64,000 nt of DNA, taken from positions 41,942 through 105,941 of the forward strand of contig CACXLJ010000003.1 of the NCBI GenBank assembly GCA_902768435.1. Reading direction: 5' to 3'. Made by a program: the position numbers and the translations under genes. Origin of the DNA: an uncultured Bacteroidales bacterium. GTDB taxonomy: Bacteria > Bacteroidota > Bacteroidia > Bacteroidales > Muribaculaceae. Every line of letters starts with the position of its first letter. Position 1 is the stretch's first letter. Positions 26,870-37,135 of the stretch are shown here, in pieces. The notes under the pieces were generated by a model. The model made no database searches. It saw only the letters and a list, made by a program, of their open reading frames with translations, and was not told the DNA's origin.

Positions 26870-27151
26870 TTGCCTAACCCAAAAAAGTAGTTAGGTATTA
26901 TGGAAAAAAGTAGTACCTTTGTGACACAAACCTAATAAAAATACAATATGCATTCGTGACATAAAGCTAACAACATAAATATATACTTGAATTTTGGTTA
27001 TGATAGGAGTGTGCTTTTGGGAAAAAGTGCACTTTTATTTTTCACCTGAAAATCCTACTAGAATTGATTGTTTATCTCAAAATCAGGATTAGCCGAAAAC
27101 AATAAGGCTTTCTAAGTGAATCTATTAGTAATTTCAGTAGTGAAAATAAAA

Positions 27152-27178
27152 AAATTGATTGTCTCCCGACAACCAATC
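27152..27178 (-). terminator. Hairpin with minus-strand T-run
   Basis: On the minus strand ATTGGTTGTC / GACAATCAAT-type arms around GGGA are followed by TTTTTTT. It could end a transcript reading from the WbqC gene, 400 bp away, or be part of a leader acting on the plus strand. Confidence 0.5.
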
Positions 27179-27579
27179 TTAATTAACCTTAAATCTAATA
27201 CCATGAAAAACACATAGCAAATGTACGAAGGATTTTTCAATCTGCAATAGGTTTGAGTAAAAAAACGCTGGAAATTAACTATTTTTTGTAATTCTGGTTT
27301 GATTTTCACATTTAATAATATCATTATCTCATAAAACCTCCATTTCGGTAGTAACTTTATCACCAAAATCGGTTATTGGGTTACATTGTGTCAAAATTCG
27401 GGGAGTTTTGTAACAAAATGTGAGCACAGAGCATTATCAAATGATTATTCATTAATAATGCATTTCAATTCAGTATATTTTTGCAAGTCGCTCACAAAAA
27501 ATATCCTAAACCTAATGAATTGGCGAGTGGAGGTTATTTTCCTGATTTGTTTAACCGAAAAAGCGATAGTTGTTGCAGG

Positions 27580-28242
27580 TTAGATTTGGGGCATCTTCAT
27601 GAGCGTGAAGATGCTCTCGCGACCGCAGTTCATGAGCAGGTCGAGGATGCTGAGCCCGGGCGTGAAACCATGACGGTCGGCCCAAAGCTGGTGATATGGC
27701 ACATCGGCAATGGGCAAGCCGTCGGGGCGCTTAGTGCCGAGCACCTGCCTCAAGTCGCAACAGGCATCAGGCTCAATGCTGCTATCCAGGAGTTGGACTG
27801 TGATGGGCAAGTCAAGGAAATCAATAATGAGATGTGTGAGGCGCTGGTTGAAGTGGAGCAGGCTGGGATCGCTGTCGTCGAGCAGCAGGCGCTGCAGGTC
27901 GTCGGCAATGTAGTCGAAGTAGGGCGTGCGGCCGTAGGCCGAGTAGAGTGCACCCCAGTGCAGGTGTCGCCAGTTGGCATGCTCTGAGATGCGCACCTGG
28001 CGCATGGGCACTGGCATGGCATTGGTGCTGCCCACAAGCGGAATGGTGAGTTTTTGCGTCCCGTTAGGTCCCATGATGCTGTAGCGGTGGTGTGAGTGCC
28101 GCAGGGGCAACTGGCGCTGCTCAGGGTCGACATAGACTGTACCGGCAGCCAGCATCACAGCATAGCAGCGCACAGTGGCGGCGGTCATGCTGCCCATGAC
28201 CACGGGGGTGCCCGGTTGCCAGTTCACAGCCTTAGGGGTCAT
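27580..28242 (-). CDS. WbqC-family protein
   Basis: 220 residues. Matches the WbqC-like family (found in polysaccharide clusters but of unproven activity): motif HRYSIMGPNGTQKLTIPLVG (about 50-70), HWGALYSAYGRTPYFDYIADDL (about 93-115) and the conserved LLHFNQRLTHLII. The start overlaps the lepB stop in an ATGA, so it is translationally coupled to signal peptidase I, an arrangement I believe is common in Bacteroidales. No polysaccharide cluster surrounds it. Confidence 0.88.
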   Translation of the reverse strand: MTPKAVNWQPGTPVVMGSMTAATVRCYAVMLAAGTVYVDPEQRQLPLRHSHHRYSIMGPNGTQKLTIPLVGSTNAMPVPMRQVRISEHANWRHLHWGALYSAYGRTPYFDYIADDLQRLLLDDSDPSLLHFNQRLTHLIIDFLDLPITVQLLDSSIEPDACCDLRQVLGTKRPDGLPIADVPYHQLWADRHGFTPGLSILDLLMNCGRESIFTLMKMPQI

Positions 28243-29729
28243 TTGTCGGGATTGGCGTCAATAAAGATGCGGTTCCAGCGTATTTTGCCATGGAACATGG
28301 TCTTGTCCTTGTCAAACGAGATGATGACGAACATGGGGGTGCCGATGATGTGATCCTCGGGCACAAATCCCCAGTAGCGCGAGTCGCTCGAGTTGTCGCG
28401 GTTGTCGCCCATCATCCAGTAGTAGTTCATCTTGAACACATAGCTGGTGGCGGGCTTGCCGTTGATGAGGATGGTGCCGTCGGGCTGCAGTTCCACTTCG
28501 TTGCCCTCATAGTTCTTGATGCAACGCAGGTAGATGGGCAGGTTCTGCGGTGTGAGATGCAGGCGCACGCCCTTCTTGGGCACCCAAATGCCGCCATGTT
28601 TCTCGTTCTGGGCATAGGTGTCGTGTGTCCATCCGTAGTTCACGCCCAGCGGATAGGTGAGAATCTTGTCGATTTCGGGGTTGTCGTCGCTCTCGCGGGT
28701 GGCGGTGAAGCCCATAGCCTCGAAGGCTTTCTTCATGCCCTGGGTGAGCGGCAGGTGGTAGCGGCCATCCTCGGCGTATATCATGCGATAGGCATCTTCT
28801 TCAAAGCCTGGTTCGGGCGCCTGTTTCTCGACATGGCGGCCGCTGATGCCCAGGTCGTCGAAGGTCTGGTCGTCGATGAGCGAGCCGCGGGTGTCGAGCG
28901 CATAGTTAAACTGTGCATACTCGGGTGTGGGCAACGCCTTGCCGTTGACATAGATGATGCCTTTCACAATCTTCACACGGTCGCCCGGCAGGCCAATGCA
29001 GCGCTTCACATAGGCATCGCGGCGGTCCACTGGGCGCCATATCACATCGCCAAACTGCTGCTTGTTGGCATGCACCGCGTCGCGGCCCAGCTCAAACACC
29101 AGGCGGTAATAGTCGGGGTTCGCAACCTTGGTGGTGACGGTGTCGCCGGCGGGGAAGTTAAACACCACAATGTCGTAGCGCTCCACATCGCGCAAGCCTT
29201 TAAGGCGATGGTAAGGCAACTGCCAGCCTTCGATGTAACTCTTGCAGCCAAACAGCGTGTTCTGTGCCAGCGGGAAGTGCAGGGGCGTCTGCGGCACGCG
29301 GGGGCCGTAAACGAGTTTGTTCACCCACAGGAAGTCGCCGGTGAGCAGGGTCTTCTCGAGCGACGACGAGGGTATCTGGTAGTTCTGCCCCACAAAAAGG
29401 AACAGGAAGTAGACGAGTACCAGGGCGTAGACGATGGCGTCGACCCAGCTCATCACGGTTTTGAAGGCTTTGTTCTTGGAGCCTTTCCACCAGTTCCAGG
29501 GAATGAATTGGGTGAGGTAGATGTCGGCGAGCAGCAGCCAAGCCAGTGCCACCCACCAGTTGCCGAGCCATGCCACCCATGCAAAGAAGATGGCGCTCAC
29601 AATGCCAAAGCGCACCCAGCGGGTGGTTTTCACGCGGGCCAGACGCTCGCGCAGGCCGCCCGTCTGCGGCTCAAAGGGTTTCTCTTCCTTAGGTTCTTTC
29701 TCTTTTTTCGATTTATTGAAAAGTTTCAT
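28239..29729 (-). CDS. lepB: Signal peptidase I
   Basis: 496 residues from ATG 29729 (GTG at 29738 is possible). Cleaves signal peptides at the outer face of the inner membrane, serving all exported proteins here. Several N-terminal membrane segments (about 40-80 and 97-117), catalytic Ser in QIPSSSLEKTLLTGDFLWVN (about 125), Lys in DAYVKRCIGLPGDRV, and box E GDNRDNSSDSRYWGFVP near the C-terminus. Longer than the E. coli enzyme (324), as is usual in Bacteroidetes, because of an insert between the Lys box and box E. Confidence 0.95.
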   Translation of the reverse strand: MKLFNKSKKEKEPKEEKPFEPQTGGLRERLARVKTTRWVRFGIVSAIFFAWVAWLGNWWVALAWLLLADIYLTQFIPWNWWKGSKNKAFKTVMSWVDAIVYALVLVYFLFLFVGQNYQIPSSSLEKTLLTGDFLWVNKLVYGPRVPQTPLHFPLAQNTLFGCKSYIEGWQLPYHRLKGLRDVERYDIVVFNFPAGDTVTTKVANPDYYRLVFELGRDAVHANKQQFGDVIWRPVDRRDAYVKRCIGLPGDRVKIVKGIIYVNGKALPTPEYAQFNYALDTRGSLIDDQTFDDLGISGRHVEKQAPEPGFEEDAYRMIYAEDGRYHLPLTQGMKKAFEAMGFTATRESDDNPEIDKILTYPLGVNYGWTHDTYAQNEKHGGIWVPKKGVRLHLTPQNLPIYLRCIKNYEGNEVELQPDGTILINGKPATSYVFKMNYYWMMGDNRDNSSDSRYWGFVPEDHIIGTPMFVIISFDKDKTMFHGKIRWNRIFIDANPDK

Positions 29730-30050
29730 CGTAATCACATTTTTAGTGTCAGGGCTCCTGCCTGCGACGGGACGGGTAACCTCGTGACTGATTGTTTTGA
29801 CCGTGCAAACTTACTCAAAATTCCCCACATAATCAAATAAAAGTGTGGGGTGTGGGAGGTGGAGTGAGGGAAACCCCTAGCCCCCTAAAAGAGGATGTTG
29901 CAGTCACTTGGCGAAGTTTTAGGCTAAAGACTGGTTGTTTATGGTGACCGATTTGGGTTAAACAACGAGAGAGGGGAGCAACGCGTGAATGCGTCACCCC
30001 CCTCTCGGGTATCAGTGTGTTAGCAGCTAATAGCTAATTGTTTGCTGCTT
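29730..30050. other. Intergenic region lepB / giant protein
   Basis: About 320 bp. It must carry the lepB promoter (minus). A long hairpin at 29968-30008 (arms GAGAGGGG / CCCCTCTC with an inner GACGC/GCGT pairing) lies behind the stop of the giant gene and probably ends its transcript, though the T-run is poor. CTAG-type words (ccctagccccct) resemble other simple-repeat gaps here. Confidence 0.45.
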
Positions 30051-33000
30051 TTATTTCAGAACTTTGCTGCTCGAGCGGCTTCCGTCGGTGTAGGTCGTTA
30101 CAACGATGTTCACGCCCTCAAACGGACGGTCGCTCTCGATGCCGGCCAGGTTGTAGTACTTCACACCAGCAACTGCCTTGCCTGTGCCGTCGGCCACATC
30201 CTGGATGGCTGTGATGATGTTGTCAGAGCCGGTACCGCCATTCAGATCGAGTGCATACACTACCTTGCTGGCTTGCGGATCAACTTCCTTGCCCTCTACA
30301 GTACCGGCAGCATTCTCGCCTGCCTTGGCACCTGTGTTGGCGTAGCTGTTCAGCTTGGCGTCAACTGTGTTCAGCACTGCCGTGAATCGGTAAGCAGTCT
30401 TTGCTTGCAGATTGTTCTTTTGGTCACCATAGGCGTTATAAGTCCAAGCCACGCTGAAGGCGCCGTCGAAGTCGCCCTGGTTGTTGCCGCCAGCCTTGGC
30501 AGGAATCACGAAGCAAGTGCCGTTCCACACAGCATAGGTCACAGTGGCCACCTCCTGAATCTTGGGATTCATGAAGAAGTAGTGTTCCCCAGTCTCAGCA
30601 CCCACGGGACCCTCGCCGCCATTGAGGTTGAGGTTGGCATCCAGGTAGTTCACGGGGCAATACACATTGGGGGTGAAGTCGGCTTTATCGCCCACCTTGC
30701 CGACGAGGTCAGCGCCGTTGGGCAGGGTGATGGTGAAGTTCACGCCGTCGGTGTAGTGGCCGGTGATAGATGCGGGGTTGATGTACTTGCCCACAGCACC
30801 TGAAATGGTTTCCACATTGGTAGGATTAGTGAACTTGAGCACAACCCAGTTACTCTGGTCCCAATCACCATTTTGAACTTTAGTGACATCTTTCAAGTAG
30901 TCAATCTGGTCATCGCTGGTCTTCTCGGTCTTGGAGATCGACACATTGCCCTGGTCTTTGCACCACAGGTAGTGCTCGCCCGCATCGTTCTGGGCGTCCT
31001 TATAGTACACGGCAATCAGCTGGTCGGCAATGGTGTACTGGTTCTCGGCCGTGGTGGTTGTGGGCAGAGCAGTACCTTCCTTCTCAATCGTTGCCAGCGG
31101 CGTAGCATTCACACCATAGATGTAAACGGCGCGGTCGTCATACTCGGTCTTGTAGGTGTTGAACAGACGGTCACGATTCCAGTACTGCAGGTAGCGGTTG
31201 TCGCCACCGGCATAGTTGAAGTGGATGTGGGCACGGCCATCGGCATCAATGGTGATGACGGCCACATCGTTGCCCATTGCATCTTCATTGGCCTCGGTGA
31301 GCAAGGTGTTGTTGCTCTCGCTGCCCACATAGAGGTAACCGTTCTGGCTGCTGTTGTTGGTCTGCATCAAGAAGTGACGCTCGGGACTTGTGTCCTCATC
31401 GTGAGTGAGCACGGTCAGGGTGAATTGAGCCACATCGTCGTTGCCATAAACCTTAGCCTTGTTAGTGTCTTCAACAAACAACACACCAGCTGCACCACGG
31501 TTAGTCGTGTTCTGGGTTGTGCTCAAGGCCTCGCTATGGTTCTGGCTTACAATCACATAAACACCATTCTCGTTGAGGTTGCGCACGTCGGTAACGAGCG
31601 TGTACTCAATACCGTTAGACTTCACGAAGGTGTAAGTCTTGGCATCTGCCTCGGCACTATACAGGTCGCCCACCTTAGTGATGGCACGCACGGTTGTGGT
31701 TGTTGTGAAGGTGAGAGTAGTTCCAAGTGTGTACTGCTGAGCAGTCTCACTGGTCTTAGGATCGCTTCCGTCGGTGGTGTACATGATCACTGCACCGTCG
31801 GCAACGGTAACACCTGCCTCGTAGGCGATGCTTGCATCAACGCTCTCGCCAACAGCCTTAACCTGGCTCTCGGGAGTGATTACAGGCTTGGCAATCTCCT
31901 CGAAGGTCATTGTAATAGAACCGCCAAGAGACTCAAGCTCGTCGTTGTACTGCGACTGCTTGGTGGCATACCAGCTCACGGTGGTGGTGCTGTTCACAGT
32001 GAATGGGCCAGTGTAAACTGCATAGTCGTCCATCTCGCTAGTCTTGTACCAGATGGTAGCATTTTGATCCTCAGGGCTGCTGATAGTCACAGTCTGTGGC
32101 TCATAGTATGTAGCAGTCTCCTTATCAATTACTGGCTTGTCAATCCAAGCAAATGCGAAGGGAGCAATCTGGTAGTGAGTCTCGCTCAACAAGTGGCAAG
32201 CCACGAAGCCATAGATGTCGAATGTGCGGTTAGGATGACCTGTGAACAAGTTGTTATCTGTTGTCCAATTGTTAAACTCACCGCCATACTGCAAGTAGAA
32301 CTTGTCGTAGTAGAGTATATGATTTCCATTCTCATCGGTGATGTTACCACTCCACTTACCGTCTTTGTCTTGACTTGTTAATTCCACAGTATTCTTGCGC
32401 AGGTGTACATAGTGGCCCCAATAGTCGGTGCTGCCAGGAGTTTCACTTGCTAGGATCTCGGGGATGGTGATATACTCGGGAAGAACCGTAGAATTGCCCT
32501 TATACAAGTCTTCGCTCCAATTGTGAATTCTTATACTTCCGCGATTACTATCACCGAGTTCAGGGTGAGTATCGAGCTGACCATCTTGTGAAGATGTTGC
32601 CATAGTGATAGGACCATAGTAGCCACCCGAAATCCAGTCACCCATATTGAAGATGTGGAAGTTGTTGTGATAGGTATTCTGCTTGCCGAAGTAAATCATA
32701 CCGTAACCTGTGTTGTCGCGAACAAGGCAGAACTCTGGCTGAGTGCCATTTTGTTGATAAGTTGACATGTAGATGACCTGGACGGGGTTAACCATGGTCC
32801 AGTTGCTAGTACTAACTTCATGCTCGTTAAGCTCGGCAATACTGTAGAGGTAATTGTTTGAACCTGGATAGTCGCCAGTAAGAATCGTATAGTTTGCGTT
32901 GGTAACCTCGCTTGGAGTAGTGCCAATATAAGCAACAGCCTTGAAATTATAGGTGTTTCCTGCTGTCATTGGAATCTCACCGGTGTAAAGCTGGGTTGTA

Positions 33001-36000
33001 CCCTGATTCATCACTGGTTCACTGCCATCAGTAGTATAATAGATGCGAGCACCCTTTGTAGTACTGAACATCTGGCAGGTCTGATTGTGATAATATTCAC
33101 CGTTTGCAGGCGAGAATACTACAGGCTGCACACCGCGGGTGTAGGTTGCAGAAGCAATCTCACTTGTAACACCATTGTAAGTAACGCGAGCCTGAACAGT
33201 TGCGCTTTCTCCAAAGCCTTCAACAACAACATTAAATGCATTGCTGTAGACATTCCATGTTGTACCGCCATCGGTGCTGTACTCAATGGTGCCATTGGCA
33301 TAATTGCTTGTGATAGTCACATTTTGAGTCTCACTTGAGATAGAGCAACTTGCAGGTGTGATTACTGGAGCATTGGGAGCTACAAAGGTGAAGGTAACAT
33401 TGATTTCGTCCTCAAGGGTCTCGCCCTCATCGTCCATTGTGGCCTTGGCATAAACTTTCACATTGTCGCCCACATTGCCGGTGATGGTGGTGGTAACAGG
33501 ACCCTCGGCCGGAGTGCTCCACTCGCCATTCTCGCCAATCTTGTACTGAACCATTGCGCCCTCGATGTTGGCATCGATAGTCACCTCTTGCGAGCCGATT
33601 ACCTGGCCACCCTCGGGGTCAATCTCTACGTGCAGACCGGTCTCACTCTGCTTGAACAAATAGACAGGGCTCATTCCCGTAGCGGTGCTTGCGTAGCACG
33701 AGAATATGGAGCCATTGTTCATGATAACGTCTCTTGTATTATTGCCATAGAATTGAATAAATGCATTGCCTGCATCTTCAATTTCTATATTCGCCTTAGC
33801 ATTGTCGCCAACCTCACTTGCATTGAGTGCGCCTGTTCTCAGGTAGTTCTTGGTACTGCTGGCTGCGTAGAGATAGCCATTGCCTGCATTTAGATACCAC
33901 CCAGCAAAGGTTTCTTCATTATAAGTGATGTCAACACTTTCTAATGTAAGAACTTGCACGTCGGTTCCCGGTGTTATCTTGATGTCATTGGTGATGGTTA
34001 CGCTTGCCGAACCACGGTTATTGTCATTTTGTGTTGTACTCATAGCAAGTGCAGAGCCAGCGGTCTTGCTGTTGGTGATAATCACCTTATCACCAGCCTT
34101 AAGGGTAGAAGCATCGGTAACGAGAACAAATGAACCATCACCTACCGACTCACGAATGCAAGTGGCTGTGATAGTCACGTTGCGAGCTTGCATGTTGAAC
34201 GAGTAAGTGCCATCGGTAGCGGTCAACGTTTGAGTTTGACCGCCATCCCAAGTCAAGGTTACAGTGCTCACGTAGTACTTGTTGCTCTTAGGAGTAACCG
34301 TGAATGTCACCACATCGCCGGCACCGGCAGTGGTGAGATCATTGGTGATGTTGATGGTGCAGTTGTTCTCAACCTTGCTGATGGAGTATTGAATCTTGCT
34401 GAAGTTTGCAACAACCTCGGTTGCCTGAGCGGGCATGGTGAACGAGTAAACGCCATCAACAGCCTCAAGTGCAGTGCCATTAACGGTGATTGACTCGAGC
34501 TGATAGCCGCTCTTAGGACTGGCGGTAATAGTCACTGTCTCGCCAGCGAGAGCACTAGCGGGACTAACGCTTACGTTTCCACCATTCTCAGGATTAGCAG
34601 TAGCAGTTACTGCATAGTGAGTAACCACAGTGTAGGCATAAGCATCACTCTCGGCCTCAATCGTGCCATAGTAAGCCTTACCCTTAGCGGTCATGGCGCT
34701 GTTGACAGCAAAGCTGCTACCGTCGGTATAGTTAGCGCCATCGTTAGTGCTGTAAGCGAGCGTTGCGCTCACTCCACTCTTGCAAGCACTGAGCAGCGAG
34801 GTGAGGTTACTCACCACATTAACTGTAGTGCCAGTCTCGAGCTGACCAGCAGCCTTGTCAAGCGTAACTGTGATGTCCTTCTTGGTAGCTGTTACAAGAC
34901 CTGTACCCCAGTTCACTGTGATGGTGTACACACCATAAGGCACTGTGAAGCGGTTGGGGTCGCTGTTGTTCTCGGTCCAGGTACCACCTCCGGCATTGGT
35001 CACCAGGTCATAGTCTTGCGACTGTGCTCCCCAGCGCTTGCCAATGTTGTTGTAGCTGCCGTCGGTGCCGCTCAGGTTGGTGGCGAAGCTGAATTGGCCC
35101 TTGCCGGTATCGGTAGCGGAGGCAAAGTACACGTCGGCGCTATAGGTGTTAGTGCCGGCGTTGTAGGTCATCTTCACACCCTTATTGCCATCCCAGGGGT
35201 TATCGTTAGCCGTACCCAGAATGTAGATGTCACCACTCTTGAATGTGGCTGCGATGTTCACCGCGGTAGCGGGCATCACAAAGGTGTAGTAGGTTACCCA
35301 CTTGCCATCGTTCCATTCCGAATTATAAGTGGTGTAAGATACGGTTGCACCTGCAGCGTCGGTGATGGTGAGCGAGTTTACATCATATCCAGGATATGCA
35401 GCAAGCGCGATACTCACGGTAGTTCCCATGGTAGAGTAGGAGTAGCCCAGGCTCTGGTCATAGGTAGCACCATTCTGAAGCCATACCTCACCAGTATTTG
35501 CAGGAGCGATAGTGTAAGCAATCTCATTCTTGGCCAGTGCAAATGTGGCGGTAATCGTCACATTGCCTGTAGCAGTGATTTGGTTGTTGGCATCAGGAGC
35601 GCTCTCGCTGGCTCCGGTGATAGTCCAACCTGTCAGCTCATAGCCAGGATTGGGAGTGGCGGAAACGGTGATCTTGTCGCCTGCATCCACCACCTTTTCA
35701 CCCTCAGGTGAAGCTGTGATGGTACCACCTTCTGCAGGCTGAGTAACCGTTACATCGTAAGCCTTAGCGACAGCGGGAACTATCTCTATTGATTTTACAT
35801 GAATTGCATTTTCTTTTGCAGCATGAATTGCAATAGTGCTAATAGTACCATTCGCGTCAAATTCATAATCGGCATAACTTGATGTGACAGTTTTCGAAAC
35901 TGAAGTTCCATTATTAATGGTCACATTCATTGTCTTGTTTGAGCCATATGCTTTTACAATAACCTTTTGAGCATTTATGGCTTGACCTGCAGCACTTAAA

Positions 36001-36920
36001 TTAATGGTAAGAGTACCGGGATTTTTATTACTGGCAAATTTCAAGCCGGTTTCACCTTTAGCTACAAAATTAGAAATTTCATAACTATCGACATATTCAA
36101 CACCAGTGATTGTGTATTCCGATTTTAAGATAGAAGCAGTAGTTGCGGTATTTGCATCAGTTCCATTATCTCCAAAAGTAATGAAATAACCGTCGCCTCC
36201 AGGGGTTACAGATTTCTCCTTGAAGGCAGCTGTGATAATAGTATTCTCTGTAATGTTGAAATTGTAGGGGTTCGACACTTCGGTGCCGTTAGCCTTCATC
36301 CAGTCCAGTTCGTAGCTGTCGCTCGAAGGGGTTGCAGTGACTGTCATGCTTGTTCCAGAAGGAATAGCAGTCAGGTCGCTATAACCAGTAGCTGTTACAG
36401 TACCGCCAGTCAACCCTGTTGGCAGGGTGAGAGCATAGTTGGTTGGAGTTGAACCACCAGATGTTGTTGTTATATCAATTTTATTAACACGGCATTGAGC
36501 TTTTGCAGTAATAACCAATTCGCTGGTAGCAGTCCCAGACCAAACTTGCCCACCATTACTACCTATTTGTGAGTTTTCTGTTAAAAGTGTCTCACCTACT
36601 TGAAGAGCACCATGATAACCATTACTAGATGAATAGTATAGTGTGACGGATGTGATTTCCTCTCCAGATGGTGCTGTAATTGTCATAGTTGCATTCTGGA
36701 ATATGCGTATATTATTACTTTCAATAACATTACTCAAAGAGCCATTAGCATTTGTGATTGCAAAACTAAAACCATCTGATGATGTTACGGTAACGGGGGA
36801 CTGGGATGTGTTCCAAGTTCCTGGAGACCCAGCTTTCAAATTATAAGTATAATCTGCTGCCCAGCCGACACCGAAGAAGAGGGTGAGTAGGGTTAGAAAA
36901 GTTAATAATTTTTTAGACAT
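30051..36920 (-). CDS. Giant secreted multi-repeat protein with sorting-like tail
   Basis: 2289 residues. Signal peptide to about residue 21 (FFGVGWA). InlB/Flg_new-type beta repeats at about 160-235, 388-560 and 790-925 (GGTVTATGYSD, GGTITASPEGE, GGNVSVSPASA). A module with ALSTTQN-NNRG occurs twice (about 930-1090 and 1777-1940). Chitobiase/hexosaminidase C-terminal-like units with YYTTDGSEPV and MYTTDGSDPKT at about 1270-1340, 1605-1650 and 1690-1760. The last 40 residues equal the shared tail KYYNLAGIESDRPFEGVN. No catalytic domain recognised; probably a cell-surface adhesin or glycan-binding scaffold exported by the type IX route. Base composition resembles the neighbours. Confidence 0.85.
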   Translation of the reverse strand: MSKKLLTFLTLLTLFFGVGWAADYTYNLKAGSPGTWNTSQSPVTVTSSDGFSFAITNANGSLSNVIESNNIRIFQNATMTITAPSGEEITSVTLYYSSSNGYHGALQVGETLLTENSQIGSNGGQVWSGTATSELVITAKAQCRVNKIDITTTSGGSTPTNYALTLPTGLTGGTVTATGYSDLTAIPSGTSMTVTATPSSDSYELDWMKANGTEVSNPYNFNITENTIITAAFKEKSVTPGGDGYFITFGDNGTDANTATTASILKSEYTITGVEYVDSYEISNFVAKGETGLKFASNKNPGTLTINLSAAGQAINAQKVIVKAYGSNKTMNVTINNGTSVSKTVTSSYADYEFDANGTISTIAIHAAKENAIHVKSIEIVPAVAKAYDVTVTQPAEGGTITASPEGEKVVDAGDKITVSATPNPGYELTGWTITGASESAPDANNQITATGNVTITATFALAKNEIAYTIAPANTGEVWLQNGATYDQSLGYSYSTMGTTVSIALAAYPGYDVNSLTITDAAGATVSYTTYNSEWNDGKWVTYYTFVMPATAVNIAATFKSGDIYILGTANDNPWDGNKGVKMTYNAGTNTYSADVYFASATDTGKGQFSFATNLSGTDGSYNNIGKRWGAQSQDYDLVTNAGGGTWTENNSDPNRFTVPYGVYTITVNWGTGLVTATKKDITVTLDKAAGQLETGTTVNVVSNLTSLLSACKSGVSATLAYSTNDGANYTDGSSFAVNSAMTAKGKAYYGTIEAESDAYAYTVVTHYAVTATANPENGGNVSVSPASALAGETVTITASPKSGYQLESITVNGTALEAVDGVYSFTMPAQATEVVANFSKIQYSISKVENNCTINITNDLTTAGAGDVVTFTVTPKSNKYYVSTVTLTWDGGQTQTLTATDGTYSFNMQARNVTITATCIRESVGDGSFVLVTDASTLKAGDKVIITNSKTAGSALAMSTTQNDNNRGSASVTITNDIKITPGTDVQVLTLESVDITYNEETFAGWYLNAGNGYLYAASSTKNYLRTGALNASEVGDNAKANIEIEDAGNAFIQFYGNNTRDVIMNNGSIFSCYASTATGMSPVYLFKQSETGLHVEIDPEGGQVIGSQEVTIDANIEGAMVQYKIGENGEWSTPAEGPVTTTITGNVGDNVKVYAKATMDDEGETLEDEINVTFTFVAPNAPVITPASCSISSETQNVTITSNYANGTIEYSTDGGTTWNVYSNAFNVVVEGFGESATVQARVTYNGVTSEIASATYTRGVQPVVFSPANGEYYHNQTCQMFSTTKGARIYYTTDGSEPVMNQGTTQLYTGEIPMTAGNTYNFKAVAYIGTTPSEVTNANYTILTGDYPGSNNYLYSIAELNEHEVSTSNWTMVNPVQVIYMSTYQQNGTQPEFCLVRDNTGYGMIYFGKQNTYHNNFHIFNMGDWISGGYYGPITMATSSQDGQLDTHPELGDSNRGSIRIHNWSEDLYKGNSTVLPEYITIPEILASETPGSTDYWGHYVHLRKNTVELTSQDKDGKWSGNITDENGNHILYYDKFYLQYGGEFNNWTTDNNLFTGHPNRTFDIYGFVACHLLSETHYQIAPFAFAWIDKPVIDKETATYYEPQTVTISSPEDQNATIWYKTSEMDDYAVYTGPFTVNSTTTVSWYATKQSQYNDELESLGGSITMTFEEIAKPVITPESQVKAVGESVDASIAYEAGVTVADGAVIMYTTDGSDPKTSETAQQYTLGTTLTFTTTTTVRAITKVGDLYSAEADAKTYTFVKSNGIEYTLVTDVRNLNENGVYVIVSQNHSEALSTTQNTTNRGAAGVLFVEDTNKAKVYGNDDVAQFTLTVLTHDEDTSPERHFLMQTNNSSQNGYLYVGSESNNTLLTEANEDAMGNDVAVITIDADGRAHIHFNYAGGDNRYLQYWNRDRLFNTYKTEYDDRAVYIYGVNATPLATIEKEGTALPTTTTAENQYTIADQLIAVYYKDAQNDAGEHYLWCKDQGNVSISKTEKTSDDQIDYLKDVTKVQNGDWDQSNWVVLKFTNPTNVETISGAVGKYINPASITGHYTDGVNFTITLPNGADLVGKVGDKADFTPNVYCPVNYLDANLNLNGGEGPVGAETGEHYFFMNPKIQEVATVTYAVWNGTCFVIPAKAGGNNQGDFDGAFSVAWTYNAYGDQKNNLQAKTAYRFTAVLNTVDAKLNSYANTGAKAGENAAGTVEGKEVDPQASKVVYALDLNGGTGSDNIITAIQDVADGTGKAVAGVKYYNLAGIESDRPFEGVNIVVTTYTDGSRSSSKVLK

Positions 36921-36974
36921 AATCTTAAAGAGTTTATTGGGTTAATAAATGAGTTGGTTGTCGTTTTTGTTTTA

Positions 36975-37035
36975 GACATAAGAACAAAAGTTCATAAGTT
37001 TTTTCTTTGACATAAGAACATAAGTTCATAAGTTT
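36975..37035. repeat. 27-bp direct repeat pair in the giant-gene leader
   Basis: Copies at 36975-37001 and 37009-37035 differ at one base (gaacAaaag / gaacTtaag region) and are separated by 7 bp. Each contains the inverted word AACTTATGAAC/GTTCATAAGTT. Confidence 0.75.
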
Positions 37036-37052
37036 GCGGCTGAAAGGCCTTT

Positions 37053-37135
37053 TGTTCTTCTGTTCTTCTGTCCTTTTGTTCTTTTGTCTTATAATCATTT
37101 GTTCTTCTGTTCTTTTGTCTTATTATTGTTTGTTT
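37053..37135. repeat. Degenerate TTGTTCTTCTG simple repeat
   Basis: Words ttgttcttctg, ttcttctgtcc and ttcttttgtcttat recur seven or more times; the 61-codon minus-strand frame over it is low-complexity and not credible as a gene. Confidence 0.6.

Larger units (their letters stand above)
26716..27579. other. Long AT-rich intergenic region with two orphan transcript signals
   Basis: About 860 bp with no convincing protein gene. It holds the der terminator, then a -7 element TACCTTTG (26914-26921, plus), and about 100 nt later a hairpin (AGTGTGC.. / ..GTGCACT, 27010-27035) with a T-rich tail: possibly a transcript of about 110 nt. Further on, 27152-27178 forms a hairpin with a minus-strand T-run, and 27203-27217 is a four-codon minigene ATG AAA AAC ACA TAG. 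The 84-codon minus-strand frame over 27112-27366 has no support. Confidence 0.45.

Noticed and set aside
27112..27366. 84-codon minus-strand open frame after der
   Set aside because: AT-rich, contains a terminator hairpin, and resembles no family.
28290..29840. 516-codon plus-strand open frame across lepB
   Set aside because: Antisense shadow of lepB, which has all signal peptidase I boxes on the minus strand.
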